Notes: generated by a model not told the origin, from the letters alone. DNA of 64,000 bases from BOKV01 sp049289295 (GCA_049289295.1 JBATLL010000091.1:56704-120703), one strand, 5' to 3'; shown: positions 17,570 to 26,631, counted from the stretch's first letter. Translations and numbers: made by a program.

Positions 17570-19366
17570 TTAGAAAGCTCCCGCATTCAGCGCCATCATG
17601 GATTCACTGCCTGCTTCAATACGCGCAAGATGGGCCTGCGCCTCCGGCATGATGCGTTCCATGAAGTAGCGTGCCGTGGCGAGCTTGCTTTCATGGAAGC
17701 TTGCCTTGTCATTGGCTCCTTCTGCAAGCGCCGTCTGCGATTTTTCAGCCATCATCGCCCACATGTATCCCAGCGCCACAAGACCCATCAGATGCATGTA
17801 GTCCATCGAGGCTGCGCCGGCATTGTCAGGATTGGCCATGCCGTTCTTCATCAGCCACATGGTCGCCGCTTCCATCGCCTTGACTGAATTGCGCAATGGC
17901 TTTGTGAAGGGCTGCATCGCTTCATTGTCGCGGTGCTTGCCGGTGAATGCATTGACTTCTTCCATGAAGAGCCTGAGTGCGCGTCCGCCATCCTTCGGCA
18001 GCTTGCGGCCGACGAGGTCGAGGGCCTGGATTCCGTTGGCACCCTCATAGATCATGGCGATGCGGGCATCGCGCACGAACTGGCTCATTCCCCATTCTTC
18101 GATATAGCCATGCCCGCCGAAGATTTGCTGAGCGTTGACCGTGTTCTGGAAGCCTACATCCGTCAGCACGCCCTTCACGATCGGTGTCAGCAGTCCCATC
18201 ACGTCATCAGCCGCCTGGCGTTCTTCCGGTGTGCCTGAACGATGCGAAATGTCGCCCTTCAGCGCAGTCCACAACATGAAGGCCCTCGCAGCCTCGTTGA
18301 ACGCCTTGATGTTCATGAGCATGCGCCGAACATCCGGGTGAACGATGATGGGGTCTGCCTTCTTGTCAGGAGCCTTCGGGCCGGACAGCGCGCGGCCCTG
18401 GATGCGTTCGCGTGCGTATGCGACCGCATTCTGGTAGGCGACCTCAGAAATCGCCAGACCCTGAAGCCCGACGCCCAGGCGAGCCTCGTTCATCATCACG
18501 AACATCGCGTTGAGGCCCTTGTTTTCCTGGCCGATAAGCCAGCCGGTCGCCTCGTCATAGTTCAGCACGCAGGTCGAATTGGCATGGATTCCCATCTTTT
18601 CTTCAATGGAACCACACGACACGCCATTGCGCGCGCCCGGATTGCCTGCATCGTCCACCACGAACTTGGGCACAATGAACAGCGAAATGCCCTTGGTGCC
18701 TTCCGGCGCGCCCTCGATGCGGGCGAGTACAAGGTGCACGATGTTTTCCGACAGGTCGTGCTCCCCTGCGGAGATGAAGATCTTCTGGCCGGAAATCCTG
18801 TAGCTGCCATCGCCGTTTGCGACAGCCTTGGTGCGCAGGAGGCCGAGATCGGTACCGCAATGCGGCTCGGTCAGGTTCATAGTCCCGGTCCAGATGCCGT
18901 CAATCATCTTGGGAAGATATTTCTGCTTCTGTTCAGCAGAACCGTGCACCTGGATCGCCGCGATGGCTCCCTGCGTGAGGCCCGGATACATGGAAAAAGC
19001 CATGTTCGATGAGGAAAGATACTCGCCCACTGCCGAATGCAGCGTGTAGGGAAGTCCCTGGCCGCCATATTCGGGATCGGCGGAAAGGCCCATCCATCCG
19101 CCTTCACGATAGGACTGGTAAGCTTCGTTGAAGCCTTTCGGTGTGGTCACCGAACCATCAGCATGGCGCGTGCAGCCTTCCTGGTCACCGGAATGATTGA
19201 TCGGCTGCAGGACCTGCTCGCACAATTTGGCAGCTTCGCCCAGGATCGCTTCGATCATGTCGGGTGTCGCGTCCTCGAAACCTGGCAGATTGTTGTAGCG
19301 CTGGATGTTGAGAATGTCGTTGAGAACGTAAAGCGTGTCTTCAACAGGTGCCGAATAGCTGGGCAT
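17570..19366 (-). CDS. Large acyl-CoA dehydrogenase with C-terminal extension (FadE/DmdC-like)
   Basis: A 598-residue flavoprotein of the acyl-CoA dehydrogenase family with the extra C-terminal domain found in enzymes annotated as long-chain acyl-CoA or 3-methylmercaptopropionyl-CoA (DmdC) dehydrogenase. Signature parts: GLSADPEYGGQGLPYTLHSA, MNLTEPHCGTDLGLLRTKA (FAD loop), QIFGGHGYIEEWGMSQFVRD and IYEGANGIQALDLVGRKL. The substrate cannot be told from sequence alone. The ATG at 19366 follows GAGGAGAAATCCG. It is the first gene of the minus-strand beta-oxidation operon and has a palindromic operator candidate about 140 bases upstream. Confidence 0.9.
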   Translation of the reverse strand: MPSYSAPVEDTLYVLNDILNIQRYNNLPGFEDATPDMIEAILGEAAKLCEQVLQPINHSGDQEGCTRHADGSVTTPKGFNEAYQSYREGGWMGLSADPEYGGQGLPYTLHSAVGEYLSSSNMAFSMYPGLTQGAIAAIQVHGSAEQKQKYLPKMIDGIWTGTMNLTEPHCGTDLGLLRTKAVANGDGSYRISGQKIFISAGEHDLSENIVHLVLARIEGAPEGTKGISLFIVPKFVVDDAGNPGARNGVSCGSIEEKMGIHANSTCVLNYDEATGWLIGQENKGLNAMFVMMNEARLGVGLQGLAISEVAYQNAVAYARERIQGRALSGPKAPDKKADPIIVHPDVRRMLMNIKAFNEAARAFMLWTALKGDISHRSGTPEERQAADDVMGLLTPIVKGVLTDVGFQNTVNAQQIFGGHGYIEEWGMSQFVRDARIAMIYEGANGIQALDLVGRKLPKDGGRALRLFMEEVNAFTGKHRDNEAMQPFTKPLRNSVKAMEAATMWLMKNGMANPDNAGAASMDYMHLMGLVALGYMWAMMAEKSQTALAEGANDKASFHESKLATARYFMERIMPEAQAHLARIEAGSESMMALNAGAF

Positions 19367-19505
19367 CGGATTTCTCCTCGGGTCCGTGTCTGTGTCCGGT
19401 TCGCCTTGCTGGAACCGGTCGATTGTTCAATACCAATGTCAGCGCAGCCGCTCTCAGCCGCAGCCATGGAGCTGAACATGGTGATTGCGGAGCAAATATC
19501 AAACT

Positions 19506-19527
19506 TTTACGTTTGCGTAAACGTCAA
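19506..19527. promoter_or_regulatory. Candidate MerR-family operator upstream of the acyl-CoA dehydrogenase operon
   Basis: Two overlapping palindromes share one centre region: TTACG-N4-CGTAA at 19507-19520 and ACGTTT-GCGT-AAACGT at 19509-19524. The element lies about 140 bases upstream of the first dehydrogenase start and close to the terminator of the preceding transcript, where a promoter is expected. It resembles the ACGT-rich palindromes reported for MerR-type regulators of acyl-CoA catabolism such as LiuR (from memory, not checked). TTACGTTTG recurs upstream of merR at 20390-20398. Confidence 0.5.
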
Positions 19528-19563
19528 TTATTTTCGCGCCGTCATTTTACGGTCTGGAAATAC

Positions 19564-19594
19564 GAAAAAGGCGAACATGGTCACCATGTCCGCC
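19564..19594 (-). terminator. Rho-independent terminator downstream of merR and the small ORF
   Basis: An 11-bp stem with one A-C mismatch (19570-19580 with 19584-19594), a 3-base loop, and five A residues at 19565-19569 that read as a U tract on the minus strand. It would end a transcript running from merR through the small ORF and the two hairpins before it, and so separate that unit from the acyl-CoA dehydrogenase operon. Confidence 0.75.
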
Positions 19595-19624
19595 TACGCT
19601 CGTGTGGTCCGCCTTGTGATGGTT

Positions 19625-19660
19625 GCGGGAGCATCCGTGTGCCCCGTTGAATGCTCCCGC
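19625..19660 (-). other. Stem-loop, perfect 10-bp inverted repeat
   Basis: GCGGGAGCAT at 19625-19634 is matched by its exact reverse complement at 19651-19660, with a 16-base loop. It lies between another perfect hairpin (19662-19707) and the terminator at 19564-19594. Together the three look like a structured 3' untranslated region or a small RNA read on the minus strand; protein binding to a DNA palindrome is the alternative. Confidence 0.55.
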
Positions 19661-19661
19661 G

Positions 19662-19707
19662 ATGCAACTCCCCTTCACCGCATTGCGGTTTCGCCCCGGA
19701 GTTGCAT
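19662..19707 (-). other. Stem-loop, perfect 10-bp inverted repeat with nested hairpin
   Basis: ATGCAACTCC at 19662-19671 pairs exactly with 19698-19707. The 26 bases between contain a second small stem, ACCGC-ATT-GCGGT at 19677-19689. It begins 9 bases after the stop of the small ORF on the minus strand and one base from the next hairpin. The tight packing of hairpins suggests a functional RNA structure. Confidence 0.55.
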
Positions 19708-19716
19708 GTTCTGGCC

Positions 19717-19890
19717 TTACCATGCCTGATTGCGGAAGAAATTCGCCCCGAATAATCCGCGATCCGGCGATACTGGCCAGCCTGTCTCGTAATCGTTCAT
19801 GCCATGCGATTGGGCCCAGCAGTCAGGCCATGCATCATGGCCTTGCGAGTCGACAGCGAACGAAAGCCGCCGCGAAGCGTGCGGTTTCAT
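19717..19890 (-). CDS. Possible small protein of 57 residues downstream of merR
   Basis: A 57-codon frame starting 32 bases after the merR stop on the same strand. The product is rich in aromatic residues (four Trp, one Tyr, three Phe) and ends PDRGLFGANFFRNQAW. It has no signal peptide or known motif. The start ATG lacks a clear SD; an internal ATG at codon 31 would give a 27-residue peptide. It could be a real small gene cotranscribed with merR, a leader peptide for the hairpins that follow, or a chance frame. No homologue is recognised. Confidence 0.35.
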   Translation of the reverse strand: MKPHASRRLSFAVDSQGHDAWPDCWAQSHGMNDYETGWPVSPDRGLFGANFFRNQAW

Positions 19891-19922
19891 TCTGACTCAT
19901 GCCTGGTGTCGGAGGTCTGGCC

Positions 19923-20357
19923 TCAGGAAGCCGCTTCGAAAGCCTGGATGGTCCGCTTCAGCTTTTCAATGGCAGCATCCATCTCGTTTCTCTGTCGCAC
20001 GAGCACGTCGAGCTGTTCAGTGAAACGATCTAGCAGCACGCCTGCTGGATCTTCCATATCCTCGCTCTTGTCGTAGATCGCCATCAGTTCCTGGATTTCC
20101 ACGAGTGAAAATCCAACCTGCTTGGCGAGCAGGATGACCTTGAGCCTCGCCCGATCCCTGGGCGAATAGAGTCTTGTGGAGCCATCGCGTTCCGGGCTGA
20201 CAAGCCCGCGATCCTCATAGAATCGAAGGGTTCTCAGCGTAACGCCGAATTCACGGGCAAGATCACCGATCCTGTAAATCTCTTTTTCGAACCCCGTATC
20301 ACCGGGTGCTTCCGAAAAAAGTTCATCAAGACGGATATTCTGTTCGGTATCCGGCAT
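19923..20357 (-). CDS. MerR-family transcriptional regulator
   Basis: A 144-residue regulator. The winged helix is YRIGDLAREFGVTLRTLRFY-EDRGLVSPERDGSTRLYSPRD (about residues 27-68), followed by LKVILLAKQVGFSLVEIQEL and a long dimerisation coiled coil (LDRFTEQLDVLVRQRNEMDA). There are no metal-binding cysteines, so it belongs with regulators of metabolism such as LiuR. The start at 20357 follows AGAGG with 7-8 bases spacing, which excludes a long upstream extension. It lies upstream of the acyl-CoA dehydrogenase operon in the same orientation and probably controls it; half of the operator candidate recurs 33 bases ahead of its own start, consistent with autoregulation. Confidence 0.87.
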   Translation of the reverse strand: MPDTEQNIRLDELFSEAPGDTGFEKEIYRIGDLAREFGVTLRTLRFYEDRGLVSPERDGSTRLYSPRDRARLKVILLAKQVGFSLVEIQELMAIYDKSEDMEDPAGVLLDRFTEQLDVLVRQRNEMDAAIEKLKRTIQAFEAAS

Positions 20358-20834
20358 TCCAAACCTCTTTTGGTGCCATTCGCCTGTATCAAACGTAACG
20401 TGTGCCCTTATCTCGCCCCTGGGACAACACATCAGTTTTTTACAGACAGCACAGCTGTTGTTGTTCTCCTTCCCCTCAATTGGTGATGCGGCTATGGCCT
20501 GCATCGCGCCTATCGATGGGATGCATATGATCTGTTTCAGTCAGTACCGCCACGTAAAGACCGTAAAACGGGAATGGGTAACGGTTACACGCTTTACCCT
20601 GCGGCACTGTTTTATCGTCTTTGTCCGGATTCTGAAAGACCATATCGGTAATATCTGCGGACAAGCCCCATGACAAGTTAACGTTGGCTACGCTTTTAAC
20701 CTCTGCAGTTAACGGCTTGTTTACCCTGTTTACGGAAATGTTGTCGCTGGCAGAAGGGATTCGATTTGTGCTCCCGCAAATCACGCCAGCTATCGAACGA
20801 ATCGGGGAGCACCAACCGGGTATCAGGGAAAGTC
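20358..20834. promoter_or_regulatory. Divergent intergenic region between merR and the PodJ-like gene
   Basis: 477 bases without a convincing gene. Near merR it holds CAAACGTAA at 20390-20398, matching half of the operator candidate at 19506-19527. In the middle there is GTAAC-G-GTTAC at 20578-20588 inside GGGTAA-N12-TTACCC. Toward the PodJ-like gene there are several TTAAC/GTTAA words (20678-20712), of the sort bound by CtrA but with non-standard spacing, and GATTC (CcrM-type) sites at 20628-20632 and 20758-20762. No promoter can be fixed by eye. Confidence 0.4.
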
Positions 20835-23800
20835 ATGAGTCGATTGAAATCGCAACTGGAACGCCTCCGGGAAAACGCGTCAGGCGGATCGCCGTCTCAT
20901 CACGACAGCATGATCGATGCCGTCGACCGGCAGCTTGACGCCCGACTGGCGCGCAATTCGGCTCCAAATCAGCGGCAGCCGCACAGCGAGCCGCGCTTTA
21001 CTTCGTCACTAGACCATTCCCGCGCGGCCCAGTCTCCCAATTATGCAAGTCCAGCCCAGCCACAATATGGCGTGCCGCTCCAGCCCGCTTCCGCGCATCC
21101 CGACATGGACAGGATCCGCGACAGCATCGAAGCGCTCTCCGGCAAACTGGCAAGCATGGCAGCCACGCGAGCCGAGTCGCCCGTTCGCCAGGCTACTTCG
21201 GTTGCTCCGGCATTGGACATGTCCTCGCTTCACGAGGCGATGGAAGATTTCTCCCGCCAGATGCGCGCGGAATTGTCGAGCGTCCGCAAGGAATTGTCCA
21301 GTGCGATACAGAATGTAGCCCAGTCTGGTGGCAATCAGGGGCTTGAAGCCTCGCTGCGTCAAATGTCGGACGCAATTGCTGGCCTGCAGGGCAACGCCAG
21401 TGCCGGCCCTTCCCATCTTGAGGAAGTGGCGGCGGAACTGCACGCGATCCGCGAACATTTTTCGGAAGTTTCAAGTCAGGCACCGTCCCACATTGACCTT
21501 GGCGGAGTGGCTCGTTCAATCGAGAGCGGATACGCCGAAATCCTGTCGCGCATTGAAGAGACGGTTTCAGCAGCAATCGGCAAGGGTATTGAAGCCACTT
21601 CCAGCCATGAAACCCTCAGCCGGATAGCCGCCCTGTCCGACCATGTCTCCGCGATCCGCGAACAGGTTGAGCATGCTCCTGTTGCCGCACTCGCCGAACA
21701 GATCGACCAGCTGCACGGATCCCTCGATTCCCTCACCGGTGAGGGTGAACTCTCCGTCGGCCGCAATTTCGCGCATATCAACGACCGCCTTGATGAAATC
21801 ACCCGCGCGCTTGTCGCAGTGTCGGTCAACCCGGCTTCCGACAATGATTCGCTTGATCGCATCGAAGCGCGCATCGCGACCCTCGCCAAGGCAGTGGACG
21901 AAATTGCCGAACGCGGTCCTGAACAACAGCCTGACACCGCACCGCTGGATGCAATTGCAGAACAGCTTGCAAATCTGTCCGCCCGGTTGGACAACCTTCC
22001 CGCGATGGGAATGGCCGCCGCCGGAATGGACGAGGGTTCCGAAATCGCAGCGCGGCTTGATGACATAGCCCGCCGTTTCGACGCAATGACCATCGCTTCG
22101 GGATCGCCTGATCCTGAATTCGAGAACAATGTCGCCAATGCGTTCAACTCCATCGATGCCCAGCTGGTGGAAATTGCCTCGCGCCTTGATCAGATGCAGT
22201 CTGGCGTCGCTCCTGCGCTCGATGGTGAAATGGCCGCGTCCACAAGCAGCCAGATCGTGGACATGTTGCACGCCCTGGGCGAGCGCCTCGAAGTGGTTGC
22301 CGCGGCCAGACCGGAATTGCCCGAACAGGCACAGCTTGAAGCGCTCGAGCGCCAGCTTTCCGGCATCGTCAGCCAGCTGAGCACGGTTGCAGCGTCAGGA
22401 TTTGACCTCGAGCCCATCAATCAGCGCCTTGACAATATCGAGCAGCAATTCGTCAACAGCCGCGACATCGCCATGGAAGTCGCCAACCAGGCAGCCGAAC
22501 GCGCTGCTTCGCTGGTCGCAGAAAATGCCGGATCGGCTTCCGCACCTGCCATGAGCGCAGATGAAATCGGCGCACTGGAACAGATTGTAGCCGAAATCCG
22601 CTCGCTGGAAGAAAACACGCGGCATCTTGGAGAGCGGTCAACCGCTTCATTTGATGCCGTGCGCGAAACCATGGACATGATCGGCGATCGACTGAACGCC
22701 ATCGAGGACAGGCTTCACGCGGTTTCGACCGCTGCGCCGGTTCAGGCTGCACGAAGCCACCATATGGAAGTGGAGGCTCCGGCCCGTCAACATGCCGATG
22801 CCCATGGTTCGCATGAGCGAATGTCTGCTGCCACCATGGAGCGGCCAGCTGAATCTTATCTCTCCGAGATTACCCACCAGCCGGTTCATCACAGCGAATT
22901 GCAGGATGCCGAAGCCCCGGGTCTGCATATAGATGAATTGCCGGAAATGGTCCGGCATGAAGATGAAATGGCGCCTGAGGTTTACTCCGAAGATCAGGCG
23001 TCAATGGAAGTCCCCGAACCAGAAGTGGACGATGTGCCACTTGAACCTGGTTCAGGTGTGCCGGATCTCGAAGCTTTGATGCGCCAGGCCTCCGCCCGTC
23101 GCAAGCCAGCCGGCCAACCCGCGCAGGAAACGAACACGGCGCGCGAAACCCAGGACCTGATTGCGCAGAAGCGTCGCGAAGTGCAGGCCGCTCAGGCTGC
23201 TGCCAAACAGCGCGAGGAAGCTGCGCCGACGAAAGAAAAATCCGGGTCAAGGGTGAAGGCACCAGCCGCACTCGGCAGCATTGCCGGCATTCTGGCTGGC
23301 AAGAAGAAATTGCTGCTGGCTGCTGCCGCAGTTGCCGCGATTGCAATCTTTGCAGGTCCGATTGCCGGGCGCTTCCTGGGCGGCGACAATGTCGAGATCG
23401 TTGATGAGCAGCCCCAGCCGCACGCACAGGGCAGCGATCTGGCTTCCACAGGCCAGACCAACGCAGCTCAAAGTGAAGGCAGCCAGTCCTCCGGGCAGTC
23501 ATCCGTCCAGCCGACCGATCAGCCTATTGTGGCATCGTCCGGCGATACGCAGGGCGGCAGCGGGCAGGAAGTGGCTTCGGCAACTGCCACTGACCAGGCC
23601 GGCAGTGCTCTGAGCCAGACCGCAGGTCAGGAACCCCGGCAAGGCGGGCAGGCGGAGCAGGGTGCTGCGCCGGAAGCCATTACCAGCGTGCCGGTTCCCC
23701 CGGTTGACACCGGCAACGCCGTTCTGCGTCAGGCAGCGGCATCGGGTGACCCCGAAGCACTGTTCGAGATTGCGCGCCGCTACACCGATGGCGATGGCAT

Positions 23801-24551
23801 CGAGCGCGACCTTGCAGCTGCAGCGCAATGGTATGAATTTTCCGCCCGCGCAGGTTTTGCGCCAGCCCAGTACAGGTTGGCGAATTTCCATGAAAAGGGA
23901 CACGGCGTGACCGTCGATATCCAGAAGGCGGCATTGTGGTACGAGCGTGCAGCAGAACAGGGTAATGCGCTTGCCATGCACAATCTCGCCGTGCTCCACG
24001 CATCCGGCCTGCTGGACGGTCGCCAGGACATGGAGGCTGCAACCGCCTGGTTCGCAAAGGCCGCTGAACTCGGCGTCAAGGACAGCCAGGTAAACCTCGG
24101 CATTCTCTACACCCGCGGCAAGGGCGTGCCCGAAGATCTGGTCGAAGCGTACAAGTGGTTCTCGGTTGCAGCCGATGGCGGCGACACCGATGCTGCACAG
24201 AAGCGCGATACACTGGCCAACTCCATGCGCCCCGACCAGTTGCAGACTGCCCGCGGCCTGGCTGGCCTATGGAAGCCAGCCGAACTCGATGTCTCGGCAA
24301 ACACCGCCACTATAAAGCCGGAATGGAAGAACGATCAGCCGGGTCTTTCGACAGAATTGTCGCCCGCAGAAATGATCAAGCGCACCCAGCAACTGCTGGC
24401 AACGCTCGGCTTTGACCCCGGCCCTGCCGATGGCGTGATGGGTTCCAAGACGCGTGATGCGATCAGGAAGTTTCAGGAGCGCGCCGGCCTTCCCGTCAGT
24501 GGTGAAGTCAACGCCGATCTCATCGCCAGGCTGAGCGAAGCAAGCGCCTGA
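20835..24551 (+). CDS. PodJ-like polar organising protein: coiled coil, membrane segment, Sel1 repeats, peptidoglycan-binding domain
   Basis: A 1238-residue membrane protein. Residues 1-740 are a cytoplasmic region of Ala/Glu-rich coiled coils with repeated IEARI-, LDEIA- and LDNIEQQ-like heptads. A Lys-rich stretch leads into a single membrane segment at about 823-845. The periplasmic part has a Gln/Ser/Gly-rich linker, about four Sel1 repeats (967-1125, for example ALFEIARRYTDGDGIERDLA) and a PG_binding_1 domain at about 1178-1232 (GFDPGPADGVMGSKTRDAIR). This layout is that of PodJ, which marks a cell pole and recruits division and polarity proteins. The ATG at 20835 follows AGGGAAAGTC. Confidence 0.82.
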   Translation: MSRLKSQLERLRENASGGSPSHHDSMIDAVDRQLDARLARNSAPNQRQPHSEPRFTSSLDHSRAAQSPNYASPAQPQYGVPLQPASAHPDMDRIRDSIEALSGKLASMAATRAESPVRQATSVAPALDMSSLHEAMEDFSRQMRAELSSVRKELSSAIQNVAQSGGNQGLEASLRQMSDAIAGLQGNASAGPSHLEEVAAELHAIREHFSEVSSQAPSHIDLGGVARSIESGYAEILSRIEETVSAAIGKGIEATSSHETLSRIAALSDHVSAIREQVEHAPVAALAEQIDQLHGSLDSLTGEGELSVGRNFAHINDRLDEITRALVAVSVNPASDNDSLDRIEARIATLAKAVDEIAERGPEQQPDTAPLDAIAEQLANLSARLDNLPAMGMAAAGMDEGSEIAARLDDIARRFDAMTIASGSPDPEFENNVANAFNSIDAQLVEIASRLDQMQSGVAPALDGEMAASTSSQIVDMLHALGERLEVVAAARPELPEQAQLEALERQLSGIVSQLSTVAASGFDLEPINQRLDNIEQQFVNSRDIAMEVANQAAERAASLVAENAGSASAPAMSADEIGALEQIVAEIRSLEENTRHLGERSTASFDAVRETMDMIGDRLNAIEDRLHAVSTAAPVQAARSHHMEVEAPARQHADAHGSHERMSAATMERPAESYLSEITHQPVHHSELQDAEAPGLHIDELPEMVRHEDEMAPEVYSEDQASMEVPEPEVDDVPLEPGSGVPDLEALMRQASARRKPAGQPAQETNTARETQDLIAQKRREVQAAQAAAKQREEAAPTKEKSGSRVKAPAALGSIAGILAGKKKLLLAAAAVAAIAIFAGPIAGRFLGGDNVEIVDEQPQPHAQGSDLASTGQTNAAQSEGSQSSGQSSVQPTDQPIVASSGDTQGGSGQEVASATATDQAGSALSQTAGQEPRQGGQAEQGAAPEAITSVPVPPVDTGNAVLRQAAASGDPEALFEIARRYTDGDGIERDLAAAAQWYEFSARAGFAPAQYRLANFHEKGHGVTVDIQKAALWYERAAEQGNALAMHNLAVLHASGLLDGRQDMEAATAWFAKAAELGVKDSQVNLGILYTRGKGVPEDLVEAYKWFSVAADGGDTDAAQKRDTLANSMRPDQLQTARGLAGLWKPAELDVSANTATIKPEWKNDQPGLSTELSPAEMIKRTQQLLATLGFDPGPADGVMGSKTRDAIRKFQERAGLPVSGEVNADLIARLSEASA

Positions 24552-24840
24552 TCGATCTCTCGCTCGACTGACAGGATTTTCAGCGCGCTAGCTCTGGCGG
24601 GACCTGTGGCAATGCCTGGACCATGTGTCCCGGTGTCGCTGCCTCATCGCGAAAACAGGGTTGAACGGCTTCGAACACATCGGTCGGCGGATTGCGCGCA
24701 TCCGATTTTCCGCGGCCCTTTGCGTGGAATTGACAAGCCAGTTTGTGAGGCGCATTAACACTGGTCATTGGCGCTGAGACAGCATTCCGTAACGCTCCGG
24801 AAGGCTGTGCCGTTTTTTTCAACCTGAACCGGAGCAACCG

Positions 24841-25770
24841 GTGAGCATCTATCTCCCCATAGCGGAACTGTCGGTGAATGTTTTCATCCTGTTCAGCATG
24901 GGCGTTGCTGTCGGGTTTCTTTCGGGAATGTTCGGCGTCGGCGGCGGCTTTCTCATGACGCCGCTCCTTATTTTCTACAACATCCCTCCTGCGGTCGCAG
25001 TTGCGACCGGCGCGAACCAGATCGTTGCTTCGTCCGTTTCCGGTACGATTGCCAATCTGAGACGCGGCACGATCGACATCAAGCTCGGCACCGTGCTACT
25101 GGTCGGTGGCGTGATCGGCTCCGCCCTTGGCGTTGTCATTTTCACCATGCTGCGCAAGGCCGGTCAGCTCGATCTGATCATCGGCATTCTTTACGTCTTC
25201 TTCCTGGGAACCATCGGCTCGCTCATGCTTGTCGAAAGCATCAGGGCACGACGCCGTGTCAAGGCTGGAGGCAAGGCTGACATCCGCCGCTCGGGCCAGC
25301 ACAACTGGATCCACGGCCTCCCGTTCAAGATGCGGTTCCGCAAGTCGAAACTCTATCTCAGCGCTATTCCGGTCATCGGCATTGGCTTCCTTGTCGGGAT
25401 ACTCGTCTCGGTCATGGGTGTCGGCGGCGGCTTCATCATGGTGCCGGCCCTCATCTATCTCCTGCATGTGCCAACAAACGTGGTCATCGGAACCTCGCTC
25501 TACCAGATCATTTTCGTGACAGCCTTCACAACCGTGCTTCAGTCCACGGCCAACCAGAGCGTTGACGTCATCCTGGCGCTCATCCTGATGGTTGGCGGTG
25601 TCATCGGCGCGCAGTTTGGCGCTGCTGCGGGTCATCGCCTGCGCGGCGATCAGCTTCGCGCCCTTCTCGGGCTGCTGGTTCTGTCAGTAGCACTCAGGCT
25701 TGCTTTCGACCTGATCGTGACCCCGGCAGACATTTATTCGATTACGATCACCGGTTTGGGGGGCGGCTAG
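24841..25770 (+). CDS. TauE/SafE-family sulfite exporter-like permease
   Basis: A 309-residue inner membrane protein with about eight helices in two repeats. Each repeat begins with a GVGGGF motif: FGVGGGFLMTPLLIFYNIPP near the N-terminus and MGVGGGFIMVPALIYLLHVP near residue 195. The family moves sulfite, sulfonates or other organic anions. GTG start, after CCGGAGCAACC. It is the first gene of a tight three-gene unit with TIGR02186 and DUF3429, a linkage seen across alphaproteobacteria. Confidence 0.9.
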   Translation: MSIYLPIAELSVNVFILFSMGVAVGFLSGMFGVGGGFLMTPLLIFYNIPPAVAVATGANQIVASSVSGTIANLRRGTIDIKLGTVLLVGGVIGSALGVVIFTMLRKAGQLDLIIGILYVFFLGTIGSLMLVESIRARRRVKAGGKADIRRSGQHNWIHGLPFKMRFRKSKLYLSAIPVIGIGFLVGILVSVMGVGGGFIMVPALIYLLHVPTNVVIGTSLYQIIFVTAFTTVLQSTANQSVDVILALILMVGGVIGAQFGAAAGHRLRGDQLRALLGLLVLSVALRLAFDLIVTPADIYSITITGLGGG

Positions 25771-25771
25771 A

Positions 25772-26617
25772 ATGAACCGTCTTTCCGCGCCGCACAGGTC
25801 CCCGGCTGGTCTGGTTTGCAGGCTGATTCTTGCTTTCACCTTCATTGCCGCTCTTGGCGAGCATGCCCGGGCACAAAGCCAGCCAACCAGGCGGCTGCCT
25901 GAACAGATACAGATGGGCCTTTCAACCGATGTAATCCCGGTGACTTCGGAGTTTTCAGGCACGAGCCTGGCCGTGTTCGGCACAATCGAGAATGCCGACA
26001 AGCTCGCGCAGACATTCAGCGAATATGCCATCGTCGTGACGATTACCGGGCCAAGCCAGGAAGTTGTCGTCAGGCGCAAGGAGCGCGTGGCAGGCATCTG
26101 GATGAACCGCCAGAACCGGACCTATCGCGGTGTGCCAAGTTTCTATGCGCTTGCTTCCAACAGGGCACTTGCCGCAGTCGCGCCGGAAGAGGAATTGAAG
26201 AAGGCGCAACTGGGCGTTGATCGTCTTTCGCTCAACCTGTTTTCGGGCGGTGCCACAACCTTCATCCAGCCCGCACCTGAATTCGCCAGTTCCCTGCGGC
26301 GGATCCGCAAGCAGAAATCGCTATACACCGAAGATGCAAATGGCGTGACCTTCCTGGGGTCGAGCCTGTTCCGGGCCACGTTGGCAGTTCCCTCCAACGT
26401 GCCGATCGGTACGCACAAGGTGACCGCATACCTGTTCCGTCATGGCGAACTTTTATCAAGTCGCTCGGCTTCAGTGCGGGTTGAAAAGGCCGGGTTTGAA
26501 CAGCTCATGTATACCCTGGCCCATGAATACAGCTTCTGGTACGGCATCATCGCGGTCCTTGCAGCACTCTTCACGGGCTGGCTGGCCAGTGTCGTCTTTG
26601 GCGGCACGCGGAAATAG
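25772..26617 (+). CDS. TIGR02186-family protein
   Basis: A 281-residue protein with a signal peptide or anchor (FTFIAALGEHARAQ), a periplasmic beta-rich domain starting QMGLSTDVIPVTSEFSGTSL, and one C-terminal membrane helix (about 254-275) with a short cytosolic tail. The alphaproteobacterial family is usually encoded next to a TauE/SafE permease, as here with one base between the genes. It may be a periplasmic partner of that exporter. Function not established. Confidence 0.85.
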   Translation: MNRLSAPHRSPAGLVCRLILAFTFIAALGEHARAQSQPTRRLPEQIQMGLSTDVIPVTSEFSGTSLAVFGTIENADKLAQTFSEYAIVVTITGPSQEVVVRRKERVAGIWMNRQNRTYRGVPSFYALASNRALAAVAPEEELKKAQLGVDRLSLNLFSGGATTFIQPAPEFASSLRRIRKQKSLYTEDANGVTFLGSSLFRATLAVPSNVPIGTHKVTAYLFRHGELLSSRSASVRVEKAGFEQLMYTLAHEYSFWYGIIAVLAALFTGWLASVVFGGTRK

Positions 26618-26631
26618 ACGGGAGCAGGACA

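Noticed and set aside
20678..20712. Canonical CtrA site before the PodJ-like gene
   Set aside because: The TTAA words are not spaced by seven bases, so only a weak regulatory suggestion is kept.
24580..24837. 85-codon minus-strand frame between the PodJ-like gene and TauE/SafE
   Set aside because: No SD, no motif and low-complexity shadow composition; the 289-base gap is more likely regulatory.
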